Below, in pieces: positions 13,255 to 24,635 of a DNA stretch of 64,000 nt. The notes beneath the pieces are model-generated. The model had not been told where the DNA came from and ran no database searches. It was given only the letters and a program-made list of their open reading frames with translations. Position 1 is the first letter of the stretch, and every line of letters starts with the position of its first letter. The stretch covers positions 9,277,712-9,341,711 of the forward strand of contig NC_079374.1 in NCBI RefSeq assembly GCF_021018895.1, given 5' to 3'. The DNA is from Seriola aureovittata. Taxonomy: Eukaryota > Chordata > Actinopteri > Carangiformes > Carangidae. A program made the translations under genes and the position numbers.

Positions 13255-13330
13255 AGATTTCGTCACGTCATTCTTTGCTGCGTCGTGACGTTGGGTCAGC
13301 TGATCTCTGCCAGAGAGAGGACGGAGAAAG
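13255..13330 (+). promoter_or_regulatory. atp6ap2: atp6ap2 core promoter/5'UTR
   Basis: The 75 bases before the start codon break from the surrounding AT-rich sequence and are CpG-bearing. They hold CGTCACGTCA at 13261-13270 (CRE/E-box-like), an inverted CGTGACG at 13284-13290, and GTCAGCTGAT at 13295-13304. The last resembles the lysosomal CLEAR element (GTCACGTGAC), but its CAGCTG core is not the preferred TFEB core. The transcription start itself cannot be fixed from the sequence. Confidence 0.5.
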
Positions 13331-16300
13331 ATGTCGCTGACAAACTTGCGAAGGATGGAGGCTGTTTTATCCGTGGCGTTTGTCCTATGCTTGCTTGCTT
13401 CAACCGGTAAGAAATGTGCAACGACGGATCAGATCATGAGTAGCTTTTTGGGAGAGGTCCCCCACCCTCGCTCTTCCATTTATATCTATCACGATAGCGT
13501 CATGTATCCACTCTGGATCATCGTTAGCATCGCCCTTTAGCTTGGCGATCATTCCTCATGTTTGGTCTGATATCGTCGTTTTAATATCGACGGGGATATG
13601 TGAAACAATCGTGTTGTATTAGTCGTATTTTGGATATTTAATCAAGTTGAGATACCTACATCTTGGTTATCGAGTGAAGATCAAAACGTTAGCTTGTTGC
13701 TAACATTCCCTTAGCGCATTAGCAAACCGTAAAAGCTAGCAGTGAGGACGAGGTTGTATTTTGTTAACTAATTCGTTGAGATAATACAAAACTGGAGGGA
13801 AACTGTGCATTTATTTGCTTCCTTGTAGCTAGTTGCTAATTCACAAAAGAGTGCCCTGTCATGTGACTGCCTCTAAACTGGCAGTTCCTCTTTAACACTC
13901 ATCAGCTCCCTGTCACGGGTTTGTGCCTCCATCCACAGCGCTGTGGAGTTGATGGTCTATCTTTACTCAGACCCGTGAGGTCCAGTCAGGCTTTTGCTGA
14001 AAAAGCTGGTGGTGCTGTTTGCTGTGACCTACAATTAACATATCAGTGAGAATTAATTATAGCGTTACAGTGACAAAAGTCACATGACTTCTCATTTCAG
14101 AGGCCCTACTTTCCATTATTGCAAAACAGCCCAAATAAATACTGATGAAGCTGAACTGTCTAAAGTCTCAATTCATTATCTGCCTCAACTGACAATTACC
14201 TGCATAGTAGTAAAATTGAGCAAAATGAAATTATGTGTTCAAATTAACTCCATTGTTCACCCTTTCACTATTTCATATCAATTAAACACTTTATATTCTA
14301 CTTAATAGTGGGCAGTAAAGGGTATTTTGGACACTTATGAGTGGCACTGGCATGTAACGTGACTAATTAAAAATTTTCTATCAAGAACAAAGCATTGTAC
14401 ATGGGACCTCTTGCAAGAAGTAGTATACATGCCCAGGACACTTCTTTTTGTTCCTTTTGTGGGGTTGTCATGTGTAAATGACTCACAGAAAATTGAATAA
14501 TCAAAAATGCAGAACGTAAAAGATTAAAAGGTAGGGTTTTTAGACGCATCATAAGTAATCTGTAAATAATTTTTTTTTAACACTGGCCAACACCTTAAGA
14601 CCAATGAATTTGCAATCTTTTTGGCACGTCAGTTAGCTTGAGAAAATAAATCAAGCTAACTGACTTGATACTCTGACTTTGTTCTTTTCCAGGTTTTTCT
14701 TGGACTGACAGGCTTCTCATTCTTCCCACAGGTGTACATGGGGACAGCTTAACAGTGCTGCAGGCTCCAGAGTTTGTGTCCTTCCAGAAAGGAGACTGGC
14801 CTGTCTCTGGAGAGAAGATCCCTGACCTGGTGGCTTTAACCATGGGCTTCTCTGTTCAGGAGGTGCTTTGTTATTTTTAAAAGAATGTCCCGCAATTTTA
14901 ATTGTCTTGTCTGTATACAGAAGTAACTTAAGCTCATTGTTGTGCTAGCGTAGTCTTTGTTTACGGTGTGTGTTCATTTGTGCAGGATCTGTCCTGGCCA
15001 GGCCTCCAGGCTGGTCCGTTATTCCAGCGTCCCCGGGCTAACGTACTTGTGGTGGTGAGAGGAGTCGATAGCTTGGCCCTTCCTCAGAGTGTGGCTTCCT
15101 ACCCGTTGGAGAATGTGAGTCAGACTGGAGTGGGGCCATATTTGGATGTTTTGCACATCAAATATATGACTTGGTGTAAAAATAATTGAAGGCTGGAATG
15201 TAATTAGAATGAGCTGGCTCAGTTTTTCAGTGGGTCATCTTCTTTCTTACAGCCAGTACCCTTCACCTTGGATAGTGTTGCAGAGACGGTGCACTCTCTG
15301 TTTGCTGAGGACACTCCTGTAGTGCTGCAGCTGGCCCCTAGTGAGGAGGTAATGAAAGTATACTGAGACTGAACAAGGCATGCTTAACATCTGTGAAATC
15401 ACTCTTAAGGTGCTCATGAGTTATTTTTTTACAATCTGTCTGTTGTATCTTTCAGAGGCTGTATATGCTGGGCAAGGCCAATGCAGTGTTTGAAGACCTA
15501 CCAGTCACCTTGCAGCAGATCCGTGCCCGCCTGTCCCAGGATGGCTCTGTGCTGGCCTCCCTGCCCCTCAACTCCCTCAGCAGAAATGCAGAGGTCTGTT
15601 TCTATGTGCAAAACTGTATCCACACAAGGACTTACTGACTTTATGTATCTCATGTTTGAAGAGCAAGATAGTGGTGTGTCTGTACCCTCACCTAAGCAAA
15701 ATCCTTCCATATGTACAGTAGTTTTCTAAGACAAAATTGTGACAGTAACATGACATGATGTTTTTTTTTTTTTTTTAAAGATCATACTCTTTTTTCCAAA
15801 CCAGGATGTTAAACTGCATATACTGGTGCAATTTTGTCTTTGAAAAATATAATGGTACCATCATACCCATACCCTGAGACCTTGTTTTTGACAACTTAAC
15901 TTCTTGCATTCACTACACTTTATGGGAAGTCTGTTTCGACTGTCTTACGTCTGTTTTTGCATTTCAGGCTGATTTGCTCTTCCTGTCTGAAGTCCAAGTG
16001 CTGCATGATATCACAGCTCTTGTAAGTCAACCCAGTTTTTCTGAAAGTTTGTTGTTTTTCTCCTGATCATGAGGGAAGTCTATCAGGTTTGACTCAGATG
16101 TCTTTGTCTTCTGCCCTGCTTTTAGCTGCAGAGACACAGACATTTGGCAAAAGACCACTCCCCTGACCTGTACTCCTTGGAGCTGTCTGGCCTGGAGGAG
16201 CTGAGCCGGCTCTACGGCAAAGACTCCCCACAGTATCGTGATGCAACTGCCATTCTCGCCTCTGTCTTGCAGAAGGTAAGAAGATCTGAAGAAGTGACAG

Positions 16301-18449
16301 GCCTCATCAACACAACCTCCTCAGTCATTAATTTGACCATGTGCATGTCTTTTTCATTGTAGTTTGGAGAGGATGTGTATGGTCTCTATGGCAACAGTGC
16401 TGTGGTGGAGGTTGTGACGGTGAAGACTTTTGAGGCTCCTTTGACCAGGAAGTCCCGTTCGATCCTGCAATCCCCACAGATCGTAAGTGTGAGACAGACC
16501 TGCCTGTTTTTTCAAAACAGACATTATAATTTTAAGATAATGGTCCACCTTATTTATATCAAAGAGGTCAGTACAATCAGAAACTGTATCGTGCAATACA
16601 ATTCAACAGCACCACAAACAGAATTCTCCAAAATGAAGAAATGGGTGAATCAAAATGTCTCAAACGGTTTCAACAAAAACTAGACTTTAGATTTCAGTAG
16701 TTTAAGTGAGGTGCAACTAACAATCTGGCACCCGAGTGCATGTTTGAGATGTGGATATTATAGTGCCATATGTCAGCTTGCTGTCCTTTATGTTTTCATT
16801 TGCCCAGGTATGTAATGTACATAGGGTTTTGTAAGCCCATATGGGAGAGGTATCACTTTGGTTTCAATGAACATAATATCATGCAGTGTAAGATGAAAAT
16901 GTGATGACATGATTGTTGTATGATCTGTAGGCAGTCTACCACAGCTCAGTCGGTCAGCTTAAGGACCCGGCCAAGTTCTCAGTAGGCTGTAAAAAGCTAC
17001 AACTTTGCTGTTCAGGCAGTGGTTCCTGATCACATGGATTCATTTTGATGTGGCATTTATTGCTAGTATGGGGTGAGCCACACCACATGAAGTTGAAGTA
17101 GTGTCTGCAATACATCAGCAGTCAGTTTACAGCGCAATCGCAGCATGTGGAGGGGAGAGTATAGACATGAAAAACTAAGCTAATGTGCACCACCTCAATC
17201 ATTTCACTACATTTTGGGGCCATAGAAATGCCACACGTACCCAGGAAGAACTGTGATTGGTCAGCATGTTTTTTCTCAAGCAAGTTTCCATGCAGGTGGA
17301 GATTATAAAAAAATATTAAGCAAAGCCTTCTGTTCTACAAAGTTTCTGCTCACTGAACTGCTGCTCTTTATCCCAGTGAAAGAACATAAAAATGGCGATT
17401 ACACAGCAGTAGCCTCCTACTCAGGAATGAGACAAGGCAAAACAGAAGTTACCTTGATGTAACAAAGTAACTAAAACAGTGTAAACACAGTTGCAATTAA
17501 AGCATATTACAACCTGATCATATACGATAGATGTGTCTGTTGTTGTGGTGGTACTCTCTCAGTCTAATGCTGAACCAAAAATCAAAACCTGCACCCTTAG
17601 TATTTACGGTGTCACTGTAGTTCACCCCTTATGTCAAGTGTAAACCCAGTTTCAGTCCATGCATCTTGGTTTTTATGAGTTAGGTCTGGAACCGGGGAAT
17701 GCTTTGATCATCTGCTCTAATAAAATGGGTAAGGGGAATGGAGGTGAGAGGGTGATGGGCTCCTGCAGAGACGGACCTGACAGTCATGTTAATGCATCTT
17801 ATGAGATCTTGCCCTCTTCTCACGCTCACATCCTGTTGGATACTCATCGCATGCACAGAGTGGGGAAAAGGCAGAAGTCTGGTGCAGATAGCAGGGAAAA
17901 GCAGGCCTACACAACAATCCTTATATAGCTGCTGGTGTAAAAATAGGTTATGTTGTTAAAACTGTTTCAGAGTAGAGTCAATAATAGAAACATCTGTCCA
18001 TATAATGTAGTACAGCACCACAAAAGACAGTTTCAACACAACTGAACATTATAATCTTTATTAAGGAGGATTTATTGCACGACTGTTGTATTGCTGCATT
18101 AGTTTTAGCTATGTGTACCTAATAAGGTTGCAAGTGGGTGTAAATAGTTAGTTAAATTTGATGAATGAAAATAACTGATTATAATTAAAGTGCAGAATTA
18201 TTTCGGTGGCAACTAATGCATCTCCCTCTGGTTTTGACTCTTAATTATTTGCAGAGTAACCCAGGCAGCCCGTACAACCTGGCCTACAAGTACAACTTCC
18301 ATTATGCTGTGGTCTTCAACATCGTGCTGTGGCTAATGATTGCTCTGGCCCTCGCTGTCATTGCCATCGCTTACAACCTGTGGAACATGGACCCAGGATA
18401 TGACAGCATCATCTACAGGATGACCAATCAGAAGATCAGGATGGATTAA
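13331..18449 (+). CDS. atp6ap2: ATPase H+ transporting accessory protein 2 ((pro)renin receptor)
   Basis: This is a type I membrane protein that helps assemble the V-ATPase in ER, Golgi and lysosome and can bind prorenin. Exons: 13331-13406, 14732-14862, 14986-15114, 15253-15348, 15456-15593, 15968-16021, 16126-16275, 16363-16482, 18255-18449 (stop TAA). Phases close exactly, giving 362 aa against 350 in human. Visible features are an N-terminal signal peptide ([14 protein letters not shown]), a luminal domain, a furin-type site RKSR in exon 8, a membrane segment ([20 protein letters not shown]) and the short cytosolic tail ending QKIRMD, which matches the human tail as I recall it. The first ATG (MSLTNLRR) was chosen; a second in-frame Met eight codons later (residue 9) could also start the signal peptide. 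No break was found. Confidence 0.96.
14627..14665. repeat. 14-bp inverted repeat (hairpin) before atp6ap2 exon 2
   Basis: The arm GTCAGTTAGCTTGA (14628-14641) pairs perfectly with TCAAGCTAACTGAC (14651-14664) across a 9-base loop, about 67 bases upstream of the exon 2 acceptor. It could be a repeat remnant or an RNA hairpin in the intron; no function is implied by the sequence alone. Confidence 0.85.
16483..18254 (+). other. atp6ap2: Last intron of atp6ap2
   Basis: A 1.8 kb intron with a GTAAGT donor and GCAG acceptor, much longer than the other internal introns. Short open frames at 17253 and 17659 lack splice sites and homology cues. I see nothing further in it. Confidence 0.7.
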
Positions 18450-19140
18450 ATCCATCAACACTCCAGCTGTGCTCTAAGATCCCTGTTGTGAATGTTAGTG
18501 TTTTGTGTGAGGTCCTGTGTAGTGAAAGAACTGTGACAGCTTGATGGGAGAGAGCGTAACACTGAATCACCTTTTTGTTTACAGCACTGATAACGGACAA
18601 AAAATAACAACATTACAGTAGTTGGCTTTTAAATATGCCTACATAAAGCAATTAAATATCATCCTCCACTGGTGTGTACACTGAACAAATTCAGACTTCC
18701 TCCTTTCAAACACGCAGCTCACATCATTCCTTATGACTCTTCACTATGTTTAATTTCCATCCTGGTGATTGCAATTGTATTTTTTATTGTAAAAAAAAAA
18801 AAAAAAATATTGTAATGTCATGAAAGAATGAGATTTGTCTGGTTTCTGTGTGAAGTTGTTGTGCTTGTCTTGATATGTGAAACTGTTTTAAGTTAAATTA
18901 AATCTATGTGTATATATTGAAAATAAGAATGCAACTGTATGAGAAACTGCTGTACTCTCATTGTGAAAAGATTTGTGCAGTGTTTATTCCAGGTAGGTCC
19001 TGGTACCCCGCTTCTATTCCAAATGATAACTACATATTGGATTACGTAAATACTTGATCGTAATGTAGGTTGTTAGGATTGGATATGGATAAATGAAGCT
19101 CTGTAAATCGCAATAAAATGCCTGACAATAAATTATTACA
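18450..19140 (+). terminator. atp6ap2: atp6ap2 3'UTR and poly(A) signals
   Basis: AATAAA hexamers lie at 19112-19117 and 19127-19132, about 665 bases after the stop, after an AT-rich untranslated stretch with an A15 run near 18791. Confidence 0.7.
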
Positions 19141-19589
19141 TGGATCAAACTGATTGTTGTCCATTTAAGAAGTCTCTAGCTAGTTTTTTTTAATTTGAAA
19201 CTTCTTTTCAAAATAAAATTGCAAGGATATTCTCCTGGACAGTGGTCAAGAGGGGAAGTAAATTGAAGGCCAGTTTCCTTGAAAGAGCTGATATGTAACT
19301 TTATTCTCAGGAAACTCTGACCTTTGGCTCTGTTTACCCTAATTACATTGTTAATAAAATTTTCTAGGAAATTAAATGCCTTATATCTGCTTCCAAAAAT
19401 TATCAAAAACCGGTAATTATAATTTCACTAGTTCTATTTTTTTTTTCCCCTTTTCTAAAGATTTCAAACCGACATGCAAACAGATTGCAATGGCGATCAC
19501 TGTAGATATTACTGTGCCACTTCTCAATCCTCTTTTCTACGTAAATATTCTGACCATCACTGTCACATGTTCATGTTGTATTGCGTAAT

Positions 19590-19808
19590 AGCTCAGCCAA
19601 TCAGAATGCAGATCACCGCTTTAAGTCCCGCCCTAGTATATCTGCTGTATGTAATTGGATGTGTGCTTTTGTAACAGCCATAAACTGTTTATGAAGAGCA
19701 GCTGATTCCGAAAGGTTCAGTAAATCGTGGACTTCCTGAAACGGACGATCTTATTTCACCCACAGATTGAACCAGGAAATAAACATGGTGTGACTGTTAA
19801 TAAAAGGT
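19590..19808 (+). promoter_or_regulatory. Promoter-like region and possible 5' untranslated exon
   Basis: AGCCAATCAG (a CCAAT box) near 19594 and CCCGCCC (a GC box) near 19627 lie within 40 bases of each other. They are followed by a stretch ending in a good donor (AATAAAAG/GTATGT, junction about 19808). No useful ATG frame runs through the exon: its ATG near 19783 meets TGA after two codons. If transcribed, this would be a 5' untranslated exon for the unrecognised exons downstream. Confidence 0.4.
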
Positions 19809-19919
19809 ATGTTTGTTTTTATCATTTTTCTGTGAATTAAAACCGTAGTTGACCGCGCCCATGCTGATACTCTATGTATCTATGTCTCATAGCATTGTTT
19901 TCGTACATGTGCTGTCTTC

Positions 19920-20215
19920 GGTGATTTCCATTTTATGCTACTTTATACTTCTACTCCACTTCATTTGAGAGACAAATATTGTAGCCTACTTTTTACATAA
20001 CCAAGTTTATTTTGAAGATTAATTTGCTAGTTATTCCAGATTATGGAGTGAATACACCAATAATTATAATCCAGTAATATGTATCATTCTGAAATTGTCC
20101 TTTCTGCATAGTGAATACAGTTATTTTTGGTATTTCAAGTATATTTTGATGGTAATACTTTTGTGCTTTTACTTCAGCAAAAATTTCAGACAGTGCTGTT
20201 TCTGTTTACTTCTGT
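19920..20215. repeat. Copy of a dispersed fish repeat ('acttttactt' family)
   Basis: The sequence runs from TATGCTACTTTATACTTCTA through CCACTTCATTTGAGAGAC to GTGCTTTTACTTC. This is the pattern of a very common fish element, probably hAT-related and non-autonomous, marked by 'tacttctactccact' and 'acttttactt(a)agta'. A second copy lies at about 45290-45662 and a fragment at about 42030-42115. Family naming is from memory. Confidence 0.6.
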
Positions 20216-20401
20216 CTGTCTGTAACAGCTTTGTTATAACAGCTTTGTTTTCACATGTAAATGTTTTGTGTGGACTGAGGCGCATATGTGAAGAAAACCT
20301 ATATGAAAAACATCGTCATGATGATCCTTTAAGGCCTTGCTGTTTTGTTTTTCTTTACTTATTTACAGTACATCTTACTCTGTTTTTGTTTACCTTCCCA
20401 G

Positions 20402-21128
20402 CTAGCATCTACGTGGTGAGGAAGATCCGGGCCTCCATTACTGAGGGAGAGCAACTGGAGAAGCCCATCATAACACCATGTAGTGCTATTGGTAAGACAA
20501 TAACTACTAACACCTACTACAGCTTCTGCAAAGGAAACAAAAGAGAACAGTAATAGAAAATGAATACCCATGCGGACTATACTATACTAACTATATGGAG
20601 CTGTGTTGCCTTTTGCATTACTGTCAGTTTACAGTTAGGTCCCTTTGTTAAGTATCAGCTGTGTTCAAGTTACTGCATGTGACATTTTTTTGTGATTTTT
20701 TTCTTTATGATTTTACAAAGCCAACATACACTTGATCGACGCTCGAATTCCACTACGTTAACACTTTTGTTCTGTAACCTGCTCATCATCACCATCGTTG
20801 TTCTTAACTTACTTAGCCATTATGTCATGAAGATTAGTGGTATTACAGGTAAAGTGAGTGTGTATGTAGGATTGCAAGGGAACATTATGCTGCACAAGTC
20901 ACTGACTCACTTGGGTTTTTTTTCTTTTCTACTTAGCTGAAAGCAGAGCGGGGCATGAGTCGAGAGGAAACACCCCAGTGGCTGCACTTGTACCAGGACC
21001 TGATGAAGGTGTTGGTGGAGCAACAGGCACGGGGACATCCACAGAGACAGCTGTGCAGAAATGTGGCTCCTGATGTTAAAGATCACGCTGGACACTGGGA
21101 CTGTAGACAATTCACTGGAAAATTATAG
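20402..21128 (+). CDS. Unrecognised candidate gene, two coding-like exons
   Basis: Exon A, 20402-20491 (acceptor CTTCCCAG, donor ATTG/GTAAGA), is open in one frame only, with coding-like codons (IYVVRKIRASITEGEQLEKP). Exon B, from about 20938 to a stop at 21126-21128, has strongly coding-like codon use (CTG, CAG, GTG, GAG, AAG), giving MSREETPQWLHLYQDLMKVL and onward to KLoch. Exon A ends in phase 1. The first AG acceptor of exon B gives a different frame that stops at 21072, whereas an AAAG acceptor 7 bases further on restores the coding-like frame. No start codon upstream is clear. An intervening stretch at 20721-20849 has splice-like ends and a hydrophobic frame (LLFCNLLIITIVVLNLL), but its phase does not join. 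I do not recognise the family; it could be a small gene or a decayed one. Confidence 0.35.
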
Positions 21129-22900
21129 TTTTTCATCTTTGTACTTTTGCAGCACAAGGCAATAGTTAACTGTTATGGATGATCTCTTGTGTATACGTAA
21201 CCATACACCTAAATATAATGTTAAACATTTATTTTTGTTCAAAGAGAAGTGAGCAAACACTCTCTTTTGGACTGAAGTTATTCCAGTGATAATCTCAATT
21301 AAGTCTCAATGCTGCATTCAGAGTCCAGCTCCTGATGGCACACATTTAGGCCTTTTTCAAACAGTTTGACTTACCATAGGAGGAAAATACACAGGTGCAA
21401 CTAATAACATTAACAATGACTCTTCTCCAATTAGTTTTTGGTGGTGAGGTAACAGGCACAATACTGTGGAGTCCTGCAATGCCACCTGAATGTGATGCAG
21501 AAAATGTATTTGGTTAGTGAAAATATTATCTGTTAGAAAAGCCTATGTTTATATTGTATACTACAGTGTTTGAAGACCAACTCACCAACCTCTGTCCAGG
21601 GGCTGAGCAGGCCTGATGTTTCTGCTGTTGTATCAATAAATGGGGAAAAAAAAAGTTGCCACCAGGTTGATGTGTGTGTATATAAGATTATCCAAGGGCC
21701 CAATTTGTATTGTGCTTTGCTGGTGCGAATTCCCAAGCAAATCTGCAAATAACACTCTTGGTGCCCCTGGAGGTCTGGGGCTCCGGGGCAGTTGCCAACT
21801 CTGCCTGGTTGGTAATCCTGCCCAGACACCTCATGAAGACATTGTCAGGTATTTGGTCATTAATCAAAGTGTGAGACAAACTGAAATTTTTGACTTGATG
21901 ATGGCATTAGAGGAAAAGTCCAGGGGTTACCAAAGTTATTACAATTTACCCTGAGGGGAGCATGGTCAGGTCCTATATCAAATTTCATGGGGCTCCAGCC
22001 CTGGCTGTTTTCTGTCTGCGTCAGTAGCACCTGCTGAGACACTGGTTGCTACGGTGACTGTGGGAGGGAAATAGGCACACACAATCTATTTTCTCCCTTG
22101 GCAGACACTAGCTTTTAAGATTAAACTTTTCATTGAAAATCAAATCACAGAGGGAAAACTACAAGTTGTATTGAAAAAGTTTCTTTACTACCAGCGTCCC
22201 AAGGCTTCAATGAAGATAATAATATCTTATAGGCCTATGTGTACCTACTGTTTGCAGTTGAGATTTTATTGGTGTTTAAAAAACTCCCCTCAGCTCTGTA
22301 TTTGGCAAGAACTTCAGAGCTGTTTCACATGGGCGTCTATGGGCGCTTTGGGCAGCACTCTGCACTTGGGGGGGGGGGGGGGGTTCACTCCTCTGAACTG
22401 AATATTAGGCCAACAGAAGAACATTTACTCTGATGATATTACATTTCTTTAGGGGAATAGCATCATAGAATAAACAACGTGTACTGTAATATTATTATAC
22501 AGTATTTTATTTGATCTGATCACTCTGTTCTCATTTCCTCCTCTTTTCTTGTTTGATAGCAGATTTGTTTGCATGATGATTTTTCATTTATTCTTTCTGA
22601 GTAAACATTTTTTCTATGACACATCTCAACATTAACAATGTTATCGTTTATGTTAATATGTATCTTTATTTATTTATGTCATCTTTGACTGGATATTTAC
22701 TATAACGTTTAATGTGGAGAAGTGCTAGTTGTCGTTCCCTTTATGCTTCTCACCAAAACAAAAATTATATAAAGTAAAGGAGTGAATAAATAAGATGTCC
22801 GATAAGCCACCCCTATGTTATGAGCTATGTTTTGTATACTTACAGTAGGCATATAATAAAAGTTAGTCATTAATGAGGGGGCGCTCTTTCCCATATTTCC
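21129..22900. other. Intergenic, nothing recognised
   Basis: No supportable gene. It contains a G14 run near 22370-22383 and several short frames on both strands without splice sites. AATAAA occurs near 21634 and could serve the preceding candidate gene. Confidence 0.5.
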
Positions 22901-22939
22901 TTCCTGCCCGGGAGTTAACTGTGGCCTCTGCGTGCGTTT

Positions 22940-23122
22940 GTTTGTTTTTTTCCGAATGCACTTCCGGTGTTCACCGGATGTTGCTGAGGAATATTGAATC
23001 GCCTATTAAGTACAAAATCAGACCCAGCGAAATGTGTTCCTGGATGTTGGTGGAGACGTTCATGGGAAAATAGTACACTTTCCTGATATTCGCTGTTAAT
23101 ACCAAGCGAGCCCCGGTATATG
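22940..23122 (+). promoter_or_regulatory. senp7: senp7 promoter/5' untranslated exon with paired ETS sites
   Basis: ACTTCCGG (22960-22967) and ACCGGATGT (22973-22981) are two ETS-type sites in opposite orientations, a common arrangement in TATA-less housekeeping promoters. The following exon ends at CGGTATATG/GTAAGC (junction 23122/23123) and has no long frame, so it is read as the non-coding first exon. It would splice to the acceptor at 24603, 33 bases before the start codon. Confidence 0.55.
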
Positions 23123-23992
23123 GTAAGCATTACCCTTCCTGCGTTTATCTAGCATCTCGAATAAGGTAGCATTAACATGGCTAACTGTGTCAGCTAACGC
23201 TAGCTAAGTTGGTTTCTACTTTTTGTTTTATCCAGGCGCTTGCAGAAATTCAACTTTAAAATCAATCACTTGGTCGTTATAGGAGTGTGCACGGAATGGG
23301 TATAAAACGAATAGCCTGTTTGGAATAGCGTGTTATTTGTGCAGCATAAACGCTAGCTTCATTGACAAAAGAAACATTTTTAGTGGTGGTTGCTAATTTG
23401 GCAAAGTGGGTAACTTGTGGTTAGCTGCAAAATGGTACTTTAACATGCACCGATACAGATTTATTTTGATTCTCTTCCATATATGTCGCTGCCAAAAGCA
23501 TTATAGAAAATCATTTCACGTGATCTGATTGCACCATGGTCGCTGATGCAAAACTGGAAATAGTTATCAGTTGTATCAGAAAGTAAGCGGTTCATTTTTT
23601 AAAACTGATAACTGGTTTATACAAAGTACTGTACTGTTGAGGCAATGAAAGCAAAGTGAGGATGCTTTCAAAAACAATTAGATTAACAGTTATTTATCAT
23701 TCAAAGTGCAGAAAACAGAAGAGAAACAGCACAGATTCTCCTCCATGCACTAGCATAGTTTTTAAGGTACTTGTCAGACAGGCTGTTACAAGCATCGTGT
23801 AGAACTTGCTTTAGTTCTTGTTTGGATTTAAAATTTCTGTGTATTGTGTCTTTTCATGTAATTCCAGACTAGAGCTGAACAATTTGCCAGAATATCATTG
23901 AAATTGCAGTTTGTCCAAGTGCAAATGAATAACTGAAATAATTGCACTCTGGGAAGTTGCAGCAGGCATGTGTTGTTTTTTTTTTTTTTTTA

Positions 23993-24263
23993 CTACTGAC
24001 TAGGGCTGAACAATTAATTTAAATATTATGGTGCTAAAGAGATGCCCCAGGCAACAAATCATATTCTCCAGATGTAAAGGAACATGCTTGTGTATTACAA
24101 GGCAAAAAAAAATCACATCATCATAACCTTTATATTTTTTTCAGTGAAAATGGAAAAAATGACCATTCTTACTGAAATCGTGACTCATATCATATTACAA
24201 TCGTAATATCTATCTAAATAATGACATGATTTTTTTTGCATATTGTTCAGCCCTACTAATGAC
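23993..24263. mobile_element. hAT-type MITE with 14-bp TIRs and 8-bp target duplication
   Basis: TAGGGCTGAACAAT (24001-24014) is the exact reverse complement of ATTGTTCAGCCCTA (24242-24255), bounding a 255-base element without coding capacity. The flanks CTACTGAC (23993-24000) and CTAATGAC (24256-24263) match at seven of eight positions, the size expected for hAT target-site duplication. A second, near-identical left end starts at 23870 (TAGAGCTGAACAAT), suggesting an older truncated copy beside it. Confidence 0.8.
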
Positions 24264-24635
24264 ATTTCATTGACTATTTCATAAACAATTGATCAACTAC
24301 TTGATTAAATAAATGGCAGATTAATTAATAAAGATAATCAGCAGTTGCAGGCCTAATATTTTGTCAAATGTCTTGCTACAGATCCAAAAAGTAACAGTTT
24401 GTTAACATGTGAATGTTTGTTGGTTGAAATGAACCTATATAGGATCTTTATAATTTTTTAAAAGTTATACCTTATTTGTTCCTAAGAGATTGGATCTTTT
24501 TTTATATGTCATGTCTTACAGTTGTGACCACATTGTCATACCTGCATTGACTTTCTGTGATGGATACAATTGGTTTCTAATTCTTTGTATGTGTCTCTTG
24601 CAGTGTTCTTGGTGTGCCTTACAAAATCGTAGACC

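Noticed and set aside
20721..20849. Hydrophobic exon-like stretch (LLFCNLLIITIVVLNLL) in the unrecognised gene
   Set aside because: Its open frame needs phase 2 entry, which does not follow from the phase 1 end of the preceding exon; kept only as a note.
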